DNA from: Polytrichum commune
Taxonomy: Eukaryota > Streptophyta > Polytrichopsida > Polytrichales > Polytrichaceae
Direction of reading: 5' to 3'
DNA: 60,000 nt
Assembly: GCA_950295325.1 (NCBI GenBank)
Contig: OX485805.1
Span: forward strand, 42,248,758 to 42,308,757
Shown here: positions 34,201 through 47,970 of the stretch, one piece after another
Layout of the letters: each line of letters begins with the position of its first letter
Position numbering within the stretch: position 1 is the first letter of the stretch
Program-made: the position numbers and the translations under genes
The notes under the pieces: model-generated
What the model saw: only the letters and a program-made list of their open reading frames with translations
The model's database searches: none
What the model was told of the DNA's origin: nothing

Positions 34201-37200
34201 GCAACATATTTGAAACATACTTAAATTATGATTGTGATTGACATCTCTATAACAAAAAATTGAATTAATTTGTATTTTAAGGTTTTTATGGTAACATGAG
34301 AATGATGGAAATCTATTAATTTAGGAACATAAATCATGGGTCAACTATCTAAAATGATATTTTATTGTAATTTTGTTCAATTTTTTTATGTATTTCAATA
34401 ACAACATAGAATCATGAATGGTGAAGAGGGGCCAATGATAAAATTAGCTTTTAAATTCAATGTGGGACGATGATGTCCAATAACTTATGCTTGTTATTGT
34501 TGCTAGGACTATAGGTTAATTTCTTCAACGACAATTGTTGGGACAAATGGATGGTTCTTGTTGTGCCCCAATAGCATGATACCATGTTCATATTGGCAAA
34601 TTTGTTTACAAACTTTCGCATGTATCAGTTCTATCAAATGCATTGATCACCTCAACCATACATAATGCATTCATGTAGCTAATCTTCAATCACATGGAAA
34701 AGGAGATATTGCAAGATACATGCAAGTCCAATTTTCCAAATGAATCCAATTACACTTGAATCTCACTTTGTTGAACTTAAGTGAGATAAATGTGCTAACT
34801 TTTGTCTAGGAGAGGTACTACACAACATGCAAAAAAAACCTATTAATAACATGGTTTTGTTGGGGGAATAATCCTAACCTTTATGGTGAAAATATTGTTC
34901 AATCTCGAGCATCAATCTACAAGGGGGTGAGAAACATGAATTCATCAACTATAGACAAAATGTCATATTAGAATAAAATTTGGACCTTCATGCAATGCTT
35001 AATAACAATGGCCACACAAAATGCAATGGTGTGCACTGGTCTATTCCTCTTTTGGATGAGTCATTTATTGGCTCTGTTTATAGGACAAAGACTATGCATC
35101 AACTTCTTCGTTTCAAGAGCAAATTTCCTAACCACTTTGTGTTCACACTTGGACATTACTTGTTCTTGTTGTTTTTGGTCCACTTTATGTAATGTGGATG
35201 TTAATTATAGTTATATATATATAAGTGCTCCCTAAAATGCATTGAAAGAAATATAGTTAACTACAGTTATTCCGGTAGTTATTGATTATTTATTTTAAAA
35301 AATTTGGGTGATAAATGAGTAGCTTCAATCCTTGACCTGTATTTGAGAAGAAGGTACACAAAATCCAAGAAAGGTTTGGTATAGTGAATAGCCATGAATT
35401 GGCATGAGCAAAGTGGACAACTACAATTGTAGTCTTTCATAATAAAGGACAGAGCCTCACGGTTCTACCGTTTTCTTGTTTTTATATGATTGAAGTATTG
35501 TCAAGTGTTCGTTTTTACTCGTCTTCTCTATTACACAATTAGAAGACAAGAGTCCATTACCAATTCATTGTAATCCATCCTAACTCAAATGTGCACACTA
35601 TATATTACAAGCAAGTTGTATAAACATTATGATGTGAAAGTATTTAACAAGTTCATCATAACGAGGTTACATGTTGAAATAACAATTTGGACTACAAAAT
35701 TAAAGGATTGTCCTTTCTCTTCTTCATGGGTTCAATGCATAACATTATTCAATAAAGAGTTGTACATAAGTACTAAACATTGATGAATCACCCTCTTTTC
35801 ACGTGATAAATGGAGTGTAACATGTGCAAACCCACAAAAATAACACAACATTTATCCATGGGTCATGGCCAACGCTATCCCTGTCTTCCAAGTACCCTTG
35901 TAAATTTACAACACGTGTAAAATCTATTTTGTCATTTTTTGCAACCGAATATGGGTAGGAGGGTTGTATTGGCTTCATTTGGACAACTTTATATATTCTT
36001 CAACCCTTGTCATGTTGTTCAATTCAATGGTGTGTTTATATCAAACAAAGTTGTTGCGGTCAAGTGTTGTAAAGCACAACCTGCAATGCACGTAACCATC
36101 AAAAGTACATGACATCACCATCAATGTTATATAGTAATTAAATTACATATGGAGATCATGTGTAAATAATTGTATAATTTCAAGTTGTTGATGTTTTTAA
36201 GGCCACCTACATTTTAATTGAGTCTGCAACTGCATTTAATATATCACAATAGCCACATGCATACATTGTATGAAATGCACGCCATTTCACTTTCTAACAT
36301 GATTCCCAATCATGATATTTGTACTCAACTTTATGATGTGATTTTTTATAAATACAACAATTTACGTGATGATGGTACACATTACCAAGGTTAGATATGA
36401 AGATATCACATGGCATCAAATCCGTTACCCCCCCCCCCTTGGTTTACATACAAGTCATGATTTACACCCAAGAGAAGTTGATCGCTACATGTGTTGTGAT
36501 TATGAGTTCATCATTCTCGGACTGCATTGACAACACCTACTACCTGCAACAATCATACAAATTGCAATTTTTAATGATTATCAACCTTAATTAAATGAAA
36601 TCCACCTTAAGTGTAATAAACTAAATTTAATTCATTTCAAATTGCATTGCATTATAATATTTCGTTGTAACATGTTGAAAACAACAAGAAAACCAAACTA
36701 TTACCGTGTTAATGATAGCATCTCCCAAGTTCATTGACATTTGAAACATTTCTCGCACTTCAATTGGAACATTGTCCATGTTAACCCTGCAATAATTAGC
36801 ATATTCACAAAAAGGGAGCAAACATGTACATGTTGTTAGAAGTTGGAACTCATCAACGCATGTTTCAACTTTAAAATCGTTTTGAATGCATTGAATTCTT
36901 CACATAATGCAATTTATACTCGGTAAAGTAAACTACATGCTTCGGGCAATTGTACTCCACTTTTGGAAACCAAAACGTTGCATTACTTACGTAATGACTC
37001 CGGTGCGCTTGAGAGTGCTCAAAGTTGTTGCCGTAATGATAATTATTTCCAATGTCTGGACTACCACCCCTAACCCTATATTGCATATGAGAGCTATTTT
37101 GGATCCTTTGATGTTGTCTCCCAAGGAAGGATTCGCTTTTGTACCCGTATAGCAACTTTCTATTGCACCAAAACTCTACTCTATTGCATTGCCGAGTATG

Positions 37201-38704
37201 AACCATGGACAAACATTTTGTTTGGATTTGTAATTGTGACTAAAATCATGGGGTTCCATAGACCATGCTTCTAGGTAGCCAAATACGAGTGAGAGAAAAC
37301 TTGCAAAGGGTGCTCATATTTTAGTGAAGGGTTGCTTGCAATGTTTACATGGTGACCGTTGAAAAACTTAACATTATTCATATCCATTATAATGTTAAGC
37401 GGGACTGACAATATTTCATGGAATATTTGTACATATTCTCCATATTTAGTTTGATATATGGGGAACATTTTGTGGAAAATTGTTAGTCTCACAAAACATT
37501 GTCATGGATCTTAATAATGTCATGAGCAAAATTTACTTGCTTGAATTTATTTTATAATTTCTAGTGTGATCATGTGACATGTGCTCTTGAGCACATGTTT
37601 GATGCTTACTTTGCCCAAAACAAAGAAACAACCATTTATTTTGCTTACACATAGTGAAACTTTAAGGTTTCATTTTCACATACCGGGTCCAAATGTATAG
37701 AATATGCTAGATAATGTACATAGAATAAGCTTGTCCAATACTTGTTTTCTTTTGTAAATAAACAAGCATTCATAATTGTTTCTTAAATATATGCAACCAA
37801 TGTTGTACGACACCTAAAAACATGTAGAGCCCTACATGAAATTACCAACCCGTCCCCAAACAATACATACAAGATAATTACATCATATCCAAGACTTCAA
37901 TATCGTAAGACAATGTATAGTTTGCCTAGATGAGGTCACTATGATCGCAAAGTACGAAACCGTCAACATTGTAATATAGAGTCCTTAGAATACATTGGAG
38001 GTGATAACCTATAAATGAGTTATTTCAAATATAGTGCCCACAATGTGACAAGGATGGATTTAAGTAACATGTGGTGTATCAAAGCATACATACTTGGTAT
38101 ATTCCCAACATTCTCTCTAAATTAACACAACATTCCCACACAATGATAAAATAGCCATCAATAAATACACCCCTTAAATGCAGTTGATTAGTGAACCCGT
38201 TTGGGCAGTGAACCCCCCAATCATGACCTTCCCATGGCAAGCAAAACAAATGCCCAATGAACTCAAACATACGGTAACCCATGTCTATTTGCCCTTCAAA
38301 CCCACAAACTATTTCAACTTTCAAATAAGCCATGCTTATACCCTATGATAATCTAAATAAATGGGGGTGTAATTGGATCATAACGTTATTAAGCAGAGTG
38401 CGTTCATTCATGTGAGGCCCAAGAATATAACCATGGGATGCCCCAACTAGTGCATATGCATCTTGTGGATGAGCCACAACTTGCAATGAGTTATCAATTC
38501 AACATGACCTTTGCAGGAACAAATGAATTGATGAAATACTTTGGCAAAAACCCTTAGTTTTGAGCTGGAAGCATTCTAACACTTTAAGAGCGGCTTTATA
38601 TTGTTTAAAAGTCATCTTGCTTTGTGCAACATAATGTAAATTATATAACTTGCGCTTCAATAAAAAAAAAAAAAAAATTGTATAATTAGACTTAATTGGT
38701 CCAT
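31237..38704. other. Long gene-poor AT-rich region
   Basis: The first 1.3 kb probably holds the promoter and leader of the coiled-coil gene. Beyond that, no gene can be supported. Marks seen: a G run near 33024-33036, a C run near 36428-36437, a half copy of the 8655-8835 MITE at 38378-38462, and a minus-strand cluster of exon-like pieces at 36522-37212 (for example 36787-36706, bounded by TTGCAG and GTAATA). These do not join in frame, so I do not call a gene. Confidence 0.45.
38378..38462 (+). repeat. Half copy of the 8655-8835 MITE
   Basis: CATAACGTTATTAAG, then ATTCATGTG and GAATATAACCATGGGATG-CCCCAACTAGTGCA follow the left arm and loop of the MITE at 8655-8835. The right arm is absent. 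Confidence 0.65.
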
Positions 38705-39445
38705 CCGAGAGAGAGAGAGAGTTGACTTTTCAAAACTTTCACAAAGTTTGAACTTCCTCTTTTCAGAGGCCAAATCCTTCAAGTTCTTCTTCATTGTAAT
38801 GCAAGGGTGGGTGGGTGGGTGGGAATGTTTACAAGACTCTTTCTAAGTCACTTACCTTGCCCTATTTCACCATTACATAATGCTTTGCATAAGAGAGTCC
38901 TTTGCAATCATATATTGATGGGTGTATGGTATCACCTAAGTATTCTATGCCATATCCTAACTTGCCTTGCAATGATGAGTGCCTCATTTAAATGCTTTGT
39001 GAACAAATGGTTTTTATTACCCATTTGTGTGGTTCCATTTATCCCATGCTTTGGAGTCTAATCCCCAACCTTCATGCTCTAATGCAAAATGTATCTATCT
39101 AATCCACTACATGTATGAGGTACTTACAAAGAGGAAATAATCCTATTAGCCTCAACCAATGGAAATGCATAAAATGTCATAATCACAAAACATTACTGCA
39201 TTGAATGTGTGAAGGGCCTGCCTCACCTGTGCCCATGCAACCAACCAACAAAAAATGAGGATTAGTTACGTACGCGAGGTAAATAACAGCAGGACCTAGT
39301 TGTTATCCATGTCGCACACTTAGACTCCATTTCAAAAACATCAAAGTATTTCAAAAAAGTTACACTCATTGTCAAACCACATATGAGTGTTCAAACCTAT
39401 TTTTTTGCCATGATGGGGTAACTCCAAGTAGAATACTCTTCTTGG
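38705..39445 (+). repeat. Dispersed repeat copy A, interrupted by the CACTA element
   Basis: It shares, in order, a GAGAGAG start, CTTCCTCTTTTCAGAGGCC, a GGGT tandem run (38805-38823), a TGTGAAGGGCCTGCCTCACCTG-like block, CATATGAGTGTTCAAACC, TTTGCCAT and TCTTCTTGG with 55785-56610. The middle parts are diverged. The CACTA terminus begins directly after its TTCTTGG at 39445. Confidence 0.7.
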
Positions 39446-39544
39446 CACTACAACAAATCAACGTTTATATGACTGGCCATATGACTTCTTTGAGTTTATA
39501 AAACACTCAAATACTTTTTGACTTCCTAGTCGTTTCAAGTTAGT

Positions 39545-40440
39545 CTAATAAGGCATAGTCAAATGTTACGCAGTCTAAAAAACATGGTGTTCATTAGACT
39601 ATGGGTCGGGTATGTACATTAGACTATGCTTATGAGCTTTAAATTAGACTATAGTCAGTCAATAAAACATTGCTACATTAGACTACATCTAGTCAATAAA
39701 ACATTGCTACATTAGACTACATCTAGTCAATAAAATATTGATACATTAGACTACATCTAGTCAATAAAACATTGATACATTAGACTACATCTAGTCAATA
39801 AAACATTTATACATTAGACTACATCTAGTCACAAGTATCATGGCACATTAGACTACATCTAGTCACAAGTATCATGGCACATTAGACTACGGGTAGTCAA
39901 AACACATAGAGATATTATACTATGGGTAGTCAATAAAACACACATAAGTAGACTATGGATGGTCAAATAAACTACCGTGACGATTCAAATTGACAAACAT
40001 TCTGAGACATAATAGACTACTCCTAGTCAATAAAACATAGCTTGTTGTGGCGTTGTTGACTACTTGGTGTATAGTAATTGACTATATTATGGTAGGGTTT
40101 ATTAGTCAAAAAGAACATGGCTTATATGGTTATTTGACTATCGTTTGTGTACGAATAGGTTAGTTGTAGTCAATTAAGACATGTTATAAGCATACTAATA
40201 GACAATATGTAGTGCATTATAACACAATATATGATGTTGTGCATAATTGACTAGTGCAAGAAACATCAACATCAAAGCATCTTGCAGTCAAGTATGAGCA
40301 TATTGACTAAGAAAAAAATGGCATGTTGTGTCTTTTAAACCAATCAAACACATTCATGAGTCAATAAAACTTGCAACATGAGGCTAGGTAGGCAATAAAA
40401 AAAAAATGTAGACCTTTACTATATATAAAGTCATGACAGT
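39545..40440. repeat. Left subterminal repeat array of the CACTA element
   Basis: A unit near ATTAGACTACATCTAGTC followed by AATAAAACATT or ACAAGTATCATGG repeats about eight times between 39650 and 39900, with looser copies outward to 40440. GACTA and its complement TAGTC lie in each unit as an imperfect palindrome. In En/Spm such motifs are the binding sites of the TNPA protein. Confidence 0.88.
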
Positions 40441-41931
40441 CTACAATGAGTTCCCTAGTCTCACAAAATATTGGTTAGTCAACCAAGAAGTACTAGATTT
40501 TCTTTTCTCCACAAAATTGGTGCAAATTGAGAATCCCTCATGCGTACTTGCGGAGGATTCCCCGCAAGGTTTGGATATTGCAATTTCACATCTGGTACCC
40601 ACACTTTGTGTACCAGAACACTAAAACATCCCTCGGAAATTTCATCTCCATTGTAGTTGTCACCTAGACAACCTGAAATTCGACCTTGCGCAACTAAACC
40701 AAAATTAGGATCCATTACGTCCACATCTGCATTCCCCTTCCACTGCATACATCCACAAACAAATCACATGTTAGTCTCAAGTGACAATGATCTTGTTAAA
40801 TGATAACCCACATTTAAAAGTAGTAACATGAGACATATACATGCACACATACTTACATGATTGCATGATACACACATACACACAAATTCAGTCTTAAAAA
40901 CATACTTGTAAAGAATGAACCAGTAAAGATGAATAACAGAAGGGTGCAACATCCTTCCAATGCATGTGGTTTGGTGAAATTCTTGCCTCCCCATCCAAAT
41001 CATGAGCTCCTGTGTACGTTAGTACATCATCGTATCTATCTAACCCCAAAAGATAGCCCCATACTTTTTTGTTTAAATAACTCTTCTCAAACTCTGAGTC
41101 CCCCCACCTCTTAGGATGCACTACATTACCGGAAGGAATACACACTGTCTCAAGAACATTGGAGTCTACAAGTATAGTGTTCTTCCTAGTAAATGCTATA
41201 GGTCCTTTGACCCGTTTGTACACATTTTCCAAATCCTTCATAACCAACATGGTCTCCGGGTTCTCGGGGTGGGTAACTTTAGTTTGTACACAGTTTACCC
41301 TACTCCAAGTGAAAATTGGTCTCTCAGATATGCCCCGCAATAAAATATCCACAATCCCAGCCACCATATCACATGGAAGGGACGAGTAAAAAACAACCAA
41401 AAACTTGGACATACAGTCTTTGATGAGTTGACTGCTTGACCACCGCAAAACCACGACACTACCTTGAACCTTCTCATAATTCTCACACAGGCTTCCCAAA
41501 TCCCTTCGTTCATCACCCAAAATCCTACAAAGAACATGTTCCAGCTCAAAAATCACCAAGAATTTTTTGGAAGAAGCGGACCTTGTTCGAATCATAGGGT
41601 GATGGGAGGAATCATCTTCTCTCACCTCCTTCACAATTGCAGGCTTTGGAGGAGGTTGTGTAGTTTTTTTTTTGGGTGGGCTCCGACTACCTCCTACTTT
41701 ACTAGAACCTGCTTTGCCTCGTATGGCTCTCTTTGAAGATTGTCCGTTCCCGCTTTGTGTAGGGCTAACATTGTTGCTCACAACTTGTGGCGCATTGTTT
41801 TTTGCTGCTACAGCAAGGCCCAACACAGCCATAGCCTCTGAAGCTTCCTGCACACATATTCCAACACAAAAGTATCTTAGCAAACATATCTTAGCTAGAG
41901 GGTCCCAGCAGAGCAGCTGCAGCCCCTGTAT

Positions 41932-42076
41932 CACTACTGTAACTCTGTATTGCTACTGTAACTCTGCATTGCTACTGTAACTCTGCATTGCTACTGTAAC
42001 TCTGTATTGCTACTGTAACTCTGTTGCTAATGTAACTCTATTGCTAAAAGTTGCTACTGTAACTCTCTTGCTGTAA
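41932..42076. repeat. Minisatellite of about 18-19 bp units
   Basis: GCTACTGTAACTCTGCATT repeats about five times with small changes, then degrades. It lies just upstream (minus-strand sense) of the exon encoding the FCP1-like domain, in the intron. Confidence 0.85.
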
Positions 42077-42948
42077 CTCAGATGTGCTTAAAGTTGCAAC
42101 CAAAGTAAACAGATGCCGGGATAAAGTCTGAATGAAACACACACCGTAATAATAAGTTAGGTTGAAATTTGCATGTTCATGAAGGTTACTAGCTCAAAAC
42201 ATCTGATACCACTCTAGTTCAAAACATCAAAACACTCTAGTTCTACAACTGCTACTGTCACAGACATGGAAGGTAGAAGGTGTTACTTAGGGTCACATGT
42301 GATTTTAAATACATACAGAGCCAACCCCCACTTTAACCAAATACAGGTTTTTGCAAAACAACATGCAACAAAGAGAAGCAATCAAATGAAACAAGACGAC
42401 ATTTAAACCTGGATAATTTGCCTGGAAAAGGTTCACTGACAGGACCAATAGCTGCTACTTATAATGACAACAATTACAAATGATTACTGATTATAGTTGC
42501 TGAAATTTCTATGCAAATTGCTTGGGGTAGCAAATTGATGTGTATACAATGGTGCTACTCAGATGATTACATAGACTAGGTGGGAATCTGCAGAGCAATA
42601 TTGAGATTAATTTTGGCTCAACCACCTCAAGTAATCAACAATAGAAAATATATCAAACCACGACCTGAACCAAATGTGCAACCAACCAGATGCTTAGATC
42701 AAGTAATGAGAACTTCAGAACTTGCAAAGATTAATTACTCCTAATTGAATAACAACACCTTCTCAACAACATAACTATAAGACTACGGTACCCAACTGTC
42801 CGTCCTTCCAACTTTAACAACTTGATTTATGGGAAGATCATTGTCATATTAAAGAAGTTCTGCCTCATATTAACATATTAACTCAGATGTGCTTAAAGTT
42901 GCAACCAAAGTAAACAGATGCCGGGATAAAGTCTGAATGAAACACACC
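42068..42948. repeat. Pair of 67-bp direct repeats in the TNPA-FCP intron
   Basis: ACTCAGATGTGCTTAAAGTTG...GTCTGAATGAAACACAC occurs at about 42076-42143 and again at 42881-42948 with no difference seen. A separate 26-bp word (CCCCCACTTTAACCAAATAC onward) occurs near 42326 and 46883. Confidence 0.75.
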
Positions 42949-45900
42949 CCCAACGAAGCAGAACCATCAGCACACTTCGATAGAAAAATTCATTGAAATG
43001 CACCAATTTTGGCAACTCGCGATTCTTAGATTCACAAACACTACTCATTTTGACAAAAAGAAACTAAGCCTACATCTTACATTCCACAGCTTCAGAACAA
43101 GGCACCCCCTCTCTGTCTATCAAATCATTAAAGGACACTCCAACATGTAATTCAAACCCCCAACAAAACAGAACCATCATCAACACACTCGGATACAAAA
43201 TTCCCTCAGTACTTTAGATCCACAACCGCTACAATTCACAAGTTCAATTCAGAAACAAGACACTCTAGGCATGGGTAAGTCCATCCATGCGCACTTTGGA
43301 TACACAACAACATGTTTTAAACGTTGTTCCTTAATTATGGCAACTTGATTTGTGGGAGGGAATTATTCTATCAAATAAGTTATGCATGCAAGCCCATCCT
43401 GCAAGACCTCACCACCCATAGCAGGTGCTTTGGTGATTAATTACTGTGTGACAATCAATGGTTGAGCACAATTTTACATAAAACTTTAGGTTTTTGACGA
43501 CTGTCTGCCCAAGACCTATCTATCTGCCCTCCAACTTTGACAACTTGATATTTGAGACTCATAATGGAAAAAGTTTCTCATGTGAGCTATTCTGCAACAT
43601 GTGTTGTTATTCGGAGTAAATAAGGGATAAGCATCACACACCTTCTCTCTTGCCTCTTGGTCCACTTGTTGGTTATCTTGGACTTCAATGGCCCGCGCAT
43701 CCACAGTCTTAATAGGTGAGACAACAATAGTAGGTGGGTTAGGGGTTGCTGACTTTATGAAGGCAGCAAACATCGCGTGCATCTCATCCATTTTACTCTC
43801 CATTTTTGAGATCCTTCCTTCTAATGCTAGAGCTGTAGGGTCATGAGCATATCCCGAAACCATATTTGAGGCTCCTTCACCTCCACCAACCCCTGAATTT
43901 ACCTCCTGCAAGTCATCAAACGTCTTAGACGAACAACTGAGAATGATTCGGTGAGTGAGTTCATCCACTAGCAGTACTAAGTGCATAAAAGAAACTGTGT
44001 AGTTTCTATAGCTTCCAAGAATCAAGAAAAGTATGTATAAAAAGGATCAGTTGGTGACGACGGAGAGCATCATCATCTACATGTCAAACAATCTACAATG
44101 CCTTCATATTGAAGGATGCAAGCAAACTGGATGATCATGCATCAAGGCAGAGAAGAACGATCGATACCAACCAATGCAACCATGATTGTCTCCCTGCAGT
44201 CAAATCCCTCTCTTTTTCCACACCGATATAGACTTCATAGCTAACCTCCCCCGCCCCAATTCCCATCACCTCCTATAACAACCAAAAAAACTCAACTACC
44301 AAAGTTTCATCGCACACAAATCATCTCAGATGTACAGTTTCGCAAGCAGAATTCAGTCTGCTTTCCCCTTGGAGTCGCCGCTGTAAAAGTATATCCTGTA
44401 CTAGAGTACTTGCAAAAATTAGAGAAGTTTGGCATGCGCCAGCCTGACATACTAACCTCCCTCCCCGGCCTGCAATTCCCATCACCAACCTTGGAAAACT
44501 GTACAACTAACGTTTCAGTGTGCGAATGAATTCACAAAAATTTCCCCTTGAAATGCCACAAATATTAGACGAGTTACTGCATCATACTGGTGACCGACCC
44601 ATAATTGCAAATCTCACTTGACGTCTTAGTAACCATTTAAGACCCATCTACTCATTACCCATCTACTGAAATTGTCTGACTGTTACAAGTGCAAAGAAGG
44701 TAACTTAGTGTAAACATGTCCCCCTCTCTAGTTTTTGACCAGTTGACAAACTAACTACTAGCAGAAGCTTGATCAAAATTGGAAATGACCAATTCTCCCA
44801 CTTACCTGGTACTGAATAGTTTTGTACAACACTTAGTCAGTAGATGCGATTAATCAGCACTTAGTCTAATTAGCAAAGCAATTACATTTCATAACTAAAG
44901 ATATAGGCCAGGTCTACATGGCGTGTTGAATTGATTCCAAACTTACACCCACAACAAGATGCAATTGACAAAGAATACAACAAGAGAAAAGAGAAAAGAA
45001 TTGAACCTGCAAGATTGTAGAGATCCCTGAGGCAGTTGTTTTCTGTTTTTTGGTTGCCCTCAACCTCTTCATTTCATCATTCACTTCGTCATTTGTTGGT
45101 ATCCTGCCAAGCTCCTCCTCCTACAATGTCACAAAATTAGAAGTATTGTCCAAATAAAAATGTTCAACAAATTATTCAACAAATTATAATACATAATCCC
45201 TCTCACATACCAAACGCTCTCGAATGGATTCTTCTCCACGAGCTGATGATGTCTGATTGCATAACCGTACAGTCTTCAACCTCTCAGCCTCAGCTATTTT
45301 GTCTGGATTTTTTATCAAAAGCTTCATGTTCTCCCAATGCTTTGGAGTGCAGGTCTTCGGCCTCTCCTTATTAGCCTCAATGCGATTCTTTAGGAGATGT
45401 CGCTTGTTCTTCAAAATCTGCTTCAAATGCTTCTCAAATGCATGATCATGGAGCTTGTAGTCTACATACTCCCATGCCTCATCCAGTCGACGCCTGATGG
45501 CTTCAATTGCAGTCTGAGGTTGTTTGTTCAAGTCAACGATGCTGCAATCCAATGCATGGGAATACCCCCGAAGTGCCGATCCCCACAAATACAACCTAGA
45601 ACCTGTGGGGAATTCTTTAACATCACATTTCACCCAATATGGTTTTTGCCCTGCTTGTTTCCGTAGGATTGCTTCAGATCGTGCATCTGCTGCAATTTTT
45701 CGCCTCCGATTTCTCAACCTAACAATTCGTTCTGCTCATGACTCCCCAGGTATGCGAATTCTAAAATCAGAGTCCTCGTCATGGCCAAATTGAATGTTTG
45801 GTATGGTTGGTGCAGGTATGGCTGGAGCTGGTGCCTACAAAAATCAAGCACTCAATAAGGACTCAATAAGAACTCAATAAGAACTCAATTTCAAATTGAG

Positions 45901-47970
45901 AAGCACTCATCCTCTGCTTTATAAATTGGCTACAAAAGAATATAGAAACATACCTGATTTAATAACCCGGCCAACAAGGCTCCTAGGACATTGCCTTGAG
46001 CGTGGCCAACACTAGGGTATGCTATATGTTGGGGTGCAGGTTGTTGTCCCAATGCTTGAAGTAGATAGGACAATTGTGGATTTTGCAGATTCTGAAGTTG
46101 ATGGACGGGTATAAGTTGTGGGGGAGGCTGCACTTGCTGCATCTACTCAAACATAAGCAATTAGTCACCAAGAACACTCATACATACAAGCTTAATTTCA
46201 GATGATCATACTTTCAGGTATCCACTCAAGTCAGAAGAGCATTACAATAACAAGGTGAAATAAGAAACACCAGCTGAAGGCACATACCTGTGGAAGGGGT
46301 TGAGCAAGTTGGGCCTCACCAAATTCATCATTGTCGTCCTCATCGAGCTCGAATTCTCCCAACCACGATTGATCTTCATCTTCACCAGGTAGGGGATCCA
46401 CGTGTGATTTTCTTTTGTTAGGTGCCATTTTTCCTCTAGGATTCTTCACTTTGCTCCTCTTCTTCCAAACGTGCAGAAGCTCCTCCTAAAACACACAATA
46501 AAAACATGGACTGAACATTAGTATATAGATTTGTATAAACCTAATGTCATTGTGATAAACCTTTCAGAATCTGAATCACATTGAAAAGATGATCATTGAA
46601 CATGACAATTGAATATGAGAAGAATTGGGATGAGTTTACACACCTAATTCTTGTACTGCATGTTACTTGGCGGAGAATAAATGGAAATACTAGGAACAAC
46701 ATGAAAACTGAGAGTATTCAAACAACAAAAATATTGTGTGGTATTTCGTTTCTAAGTCATGACCTATGAATAAACTGGCGAAGGATCCATCTCAAGTTCA
46801 TGGTGCAAGGAGCTGTAATTGAACACACCCGTGTATTCATATAAGTCTGACGAAGGTGATTAAAACAGATGATAATGAGAGCCCCCACTTTAACCAAATA
46901 CAGGTTTGATACAGAATAAGCCACGATAGAGCACTCCTGGAGGACGAAAGTTGAAGAGGATTGGGACTCTGTAGCCTGAAGGGTACTAATGAAGAATTGT
47001 TCTCCAGACATGGAGAACTTACTCTGCACAGAATCGGTCTATACAGACACACTAGGTGAAACCACCTAAGAGCAACAAACCCATTATTTCCACGAAAGAA
47101 AATAGAAGATGTTCTATGAGAGAATCTTCCATGATGACAATTTACGAAGTTTCATCACGTACCAATATAATCCTTGCCAACAGATATGAACACAGTGAAA
47201 AGTAGAAGGCAAGACACCACCAGATGAGTCTCCCAACTACACCGTCCCAAATACAAGTCAATCCAGAGATTTGCATATTCACTGGAATCTCAAAGAGACA
47301 TAAAGAACATAAAACACATAAAACACATCACAAGGACCTAGTATATGAACAGGTTATATGACCAAATTAAGCAAATTAAGGACCTAGTATATGACCAAAT
47401 TAAGCAAATTGCAAAGTTAAACATAAGACTTGCAGGCAACAATACTGTTTCCTTACCCTCTTCTTCTAAACTTAACTCTTGACTCTTGACTCTTGAGAAA
47501 CCTAAAGAAACTCAATACTAACCCATACTTAGTGCATTCTGACATTCATACTTAGTGCATTCATACATCCATACTTAGCGCAAATGAGTAAGGCAGGTTA
47601 GAATGTACCTTTTTCTTAGGAGGAGGAGATGGAGGTGGAGATGTATCCTCTGTAGAGCTACTAGAACTCTCAAAATCTTTGTCTTTGCTCTTGTCGTCTT
47701 CTGAAGATTCTATCAACACGCGGTCTTATTTCTTTCTCCCTTCAAGCGCCTACTCCGTCTAGGCGTGCATATTCCTTCAATAGCACCCTCTGATCGAGGT
47801 AAGGTTTGTTGTAGTTCAAAGGTATTCACAAGGTCTGAGGTGGCTTTCTCAAGGATTGGTTGATGAATAGAAGGAAACCTGCTCAATGCCAAGAAAACAC
47901 TCTGTTGGTCAATATCTGATATGTTAGCCAATCTTCTGATAAGATCGCTAGTATCCATTGAATGCCCCAT

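Noticed and set aside
39650-39900. CRISPR-like appearance of regularly spaced repeats
   Set aside because: Units are contiguous with short variable parts, have palindromic GACTA/TAGTC cores and sit at a CACTA terminus; the setting is a plant nucleus.
40929-41980. Plus-strand open frames opposite the FCP-like exon
   Set aside because: Antisense shadows of the exon at 40906-41847, whose minus-strand translation has clear domain landmarks.
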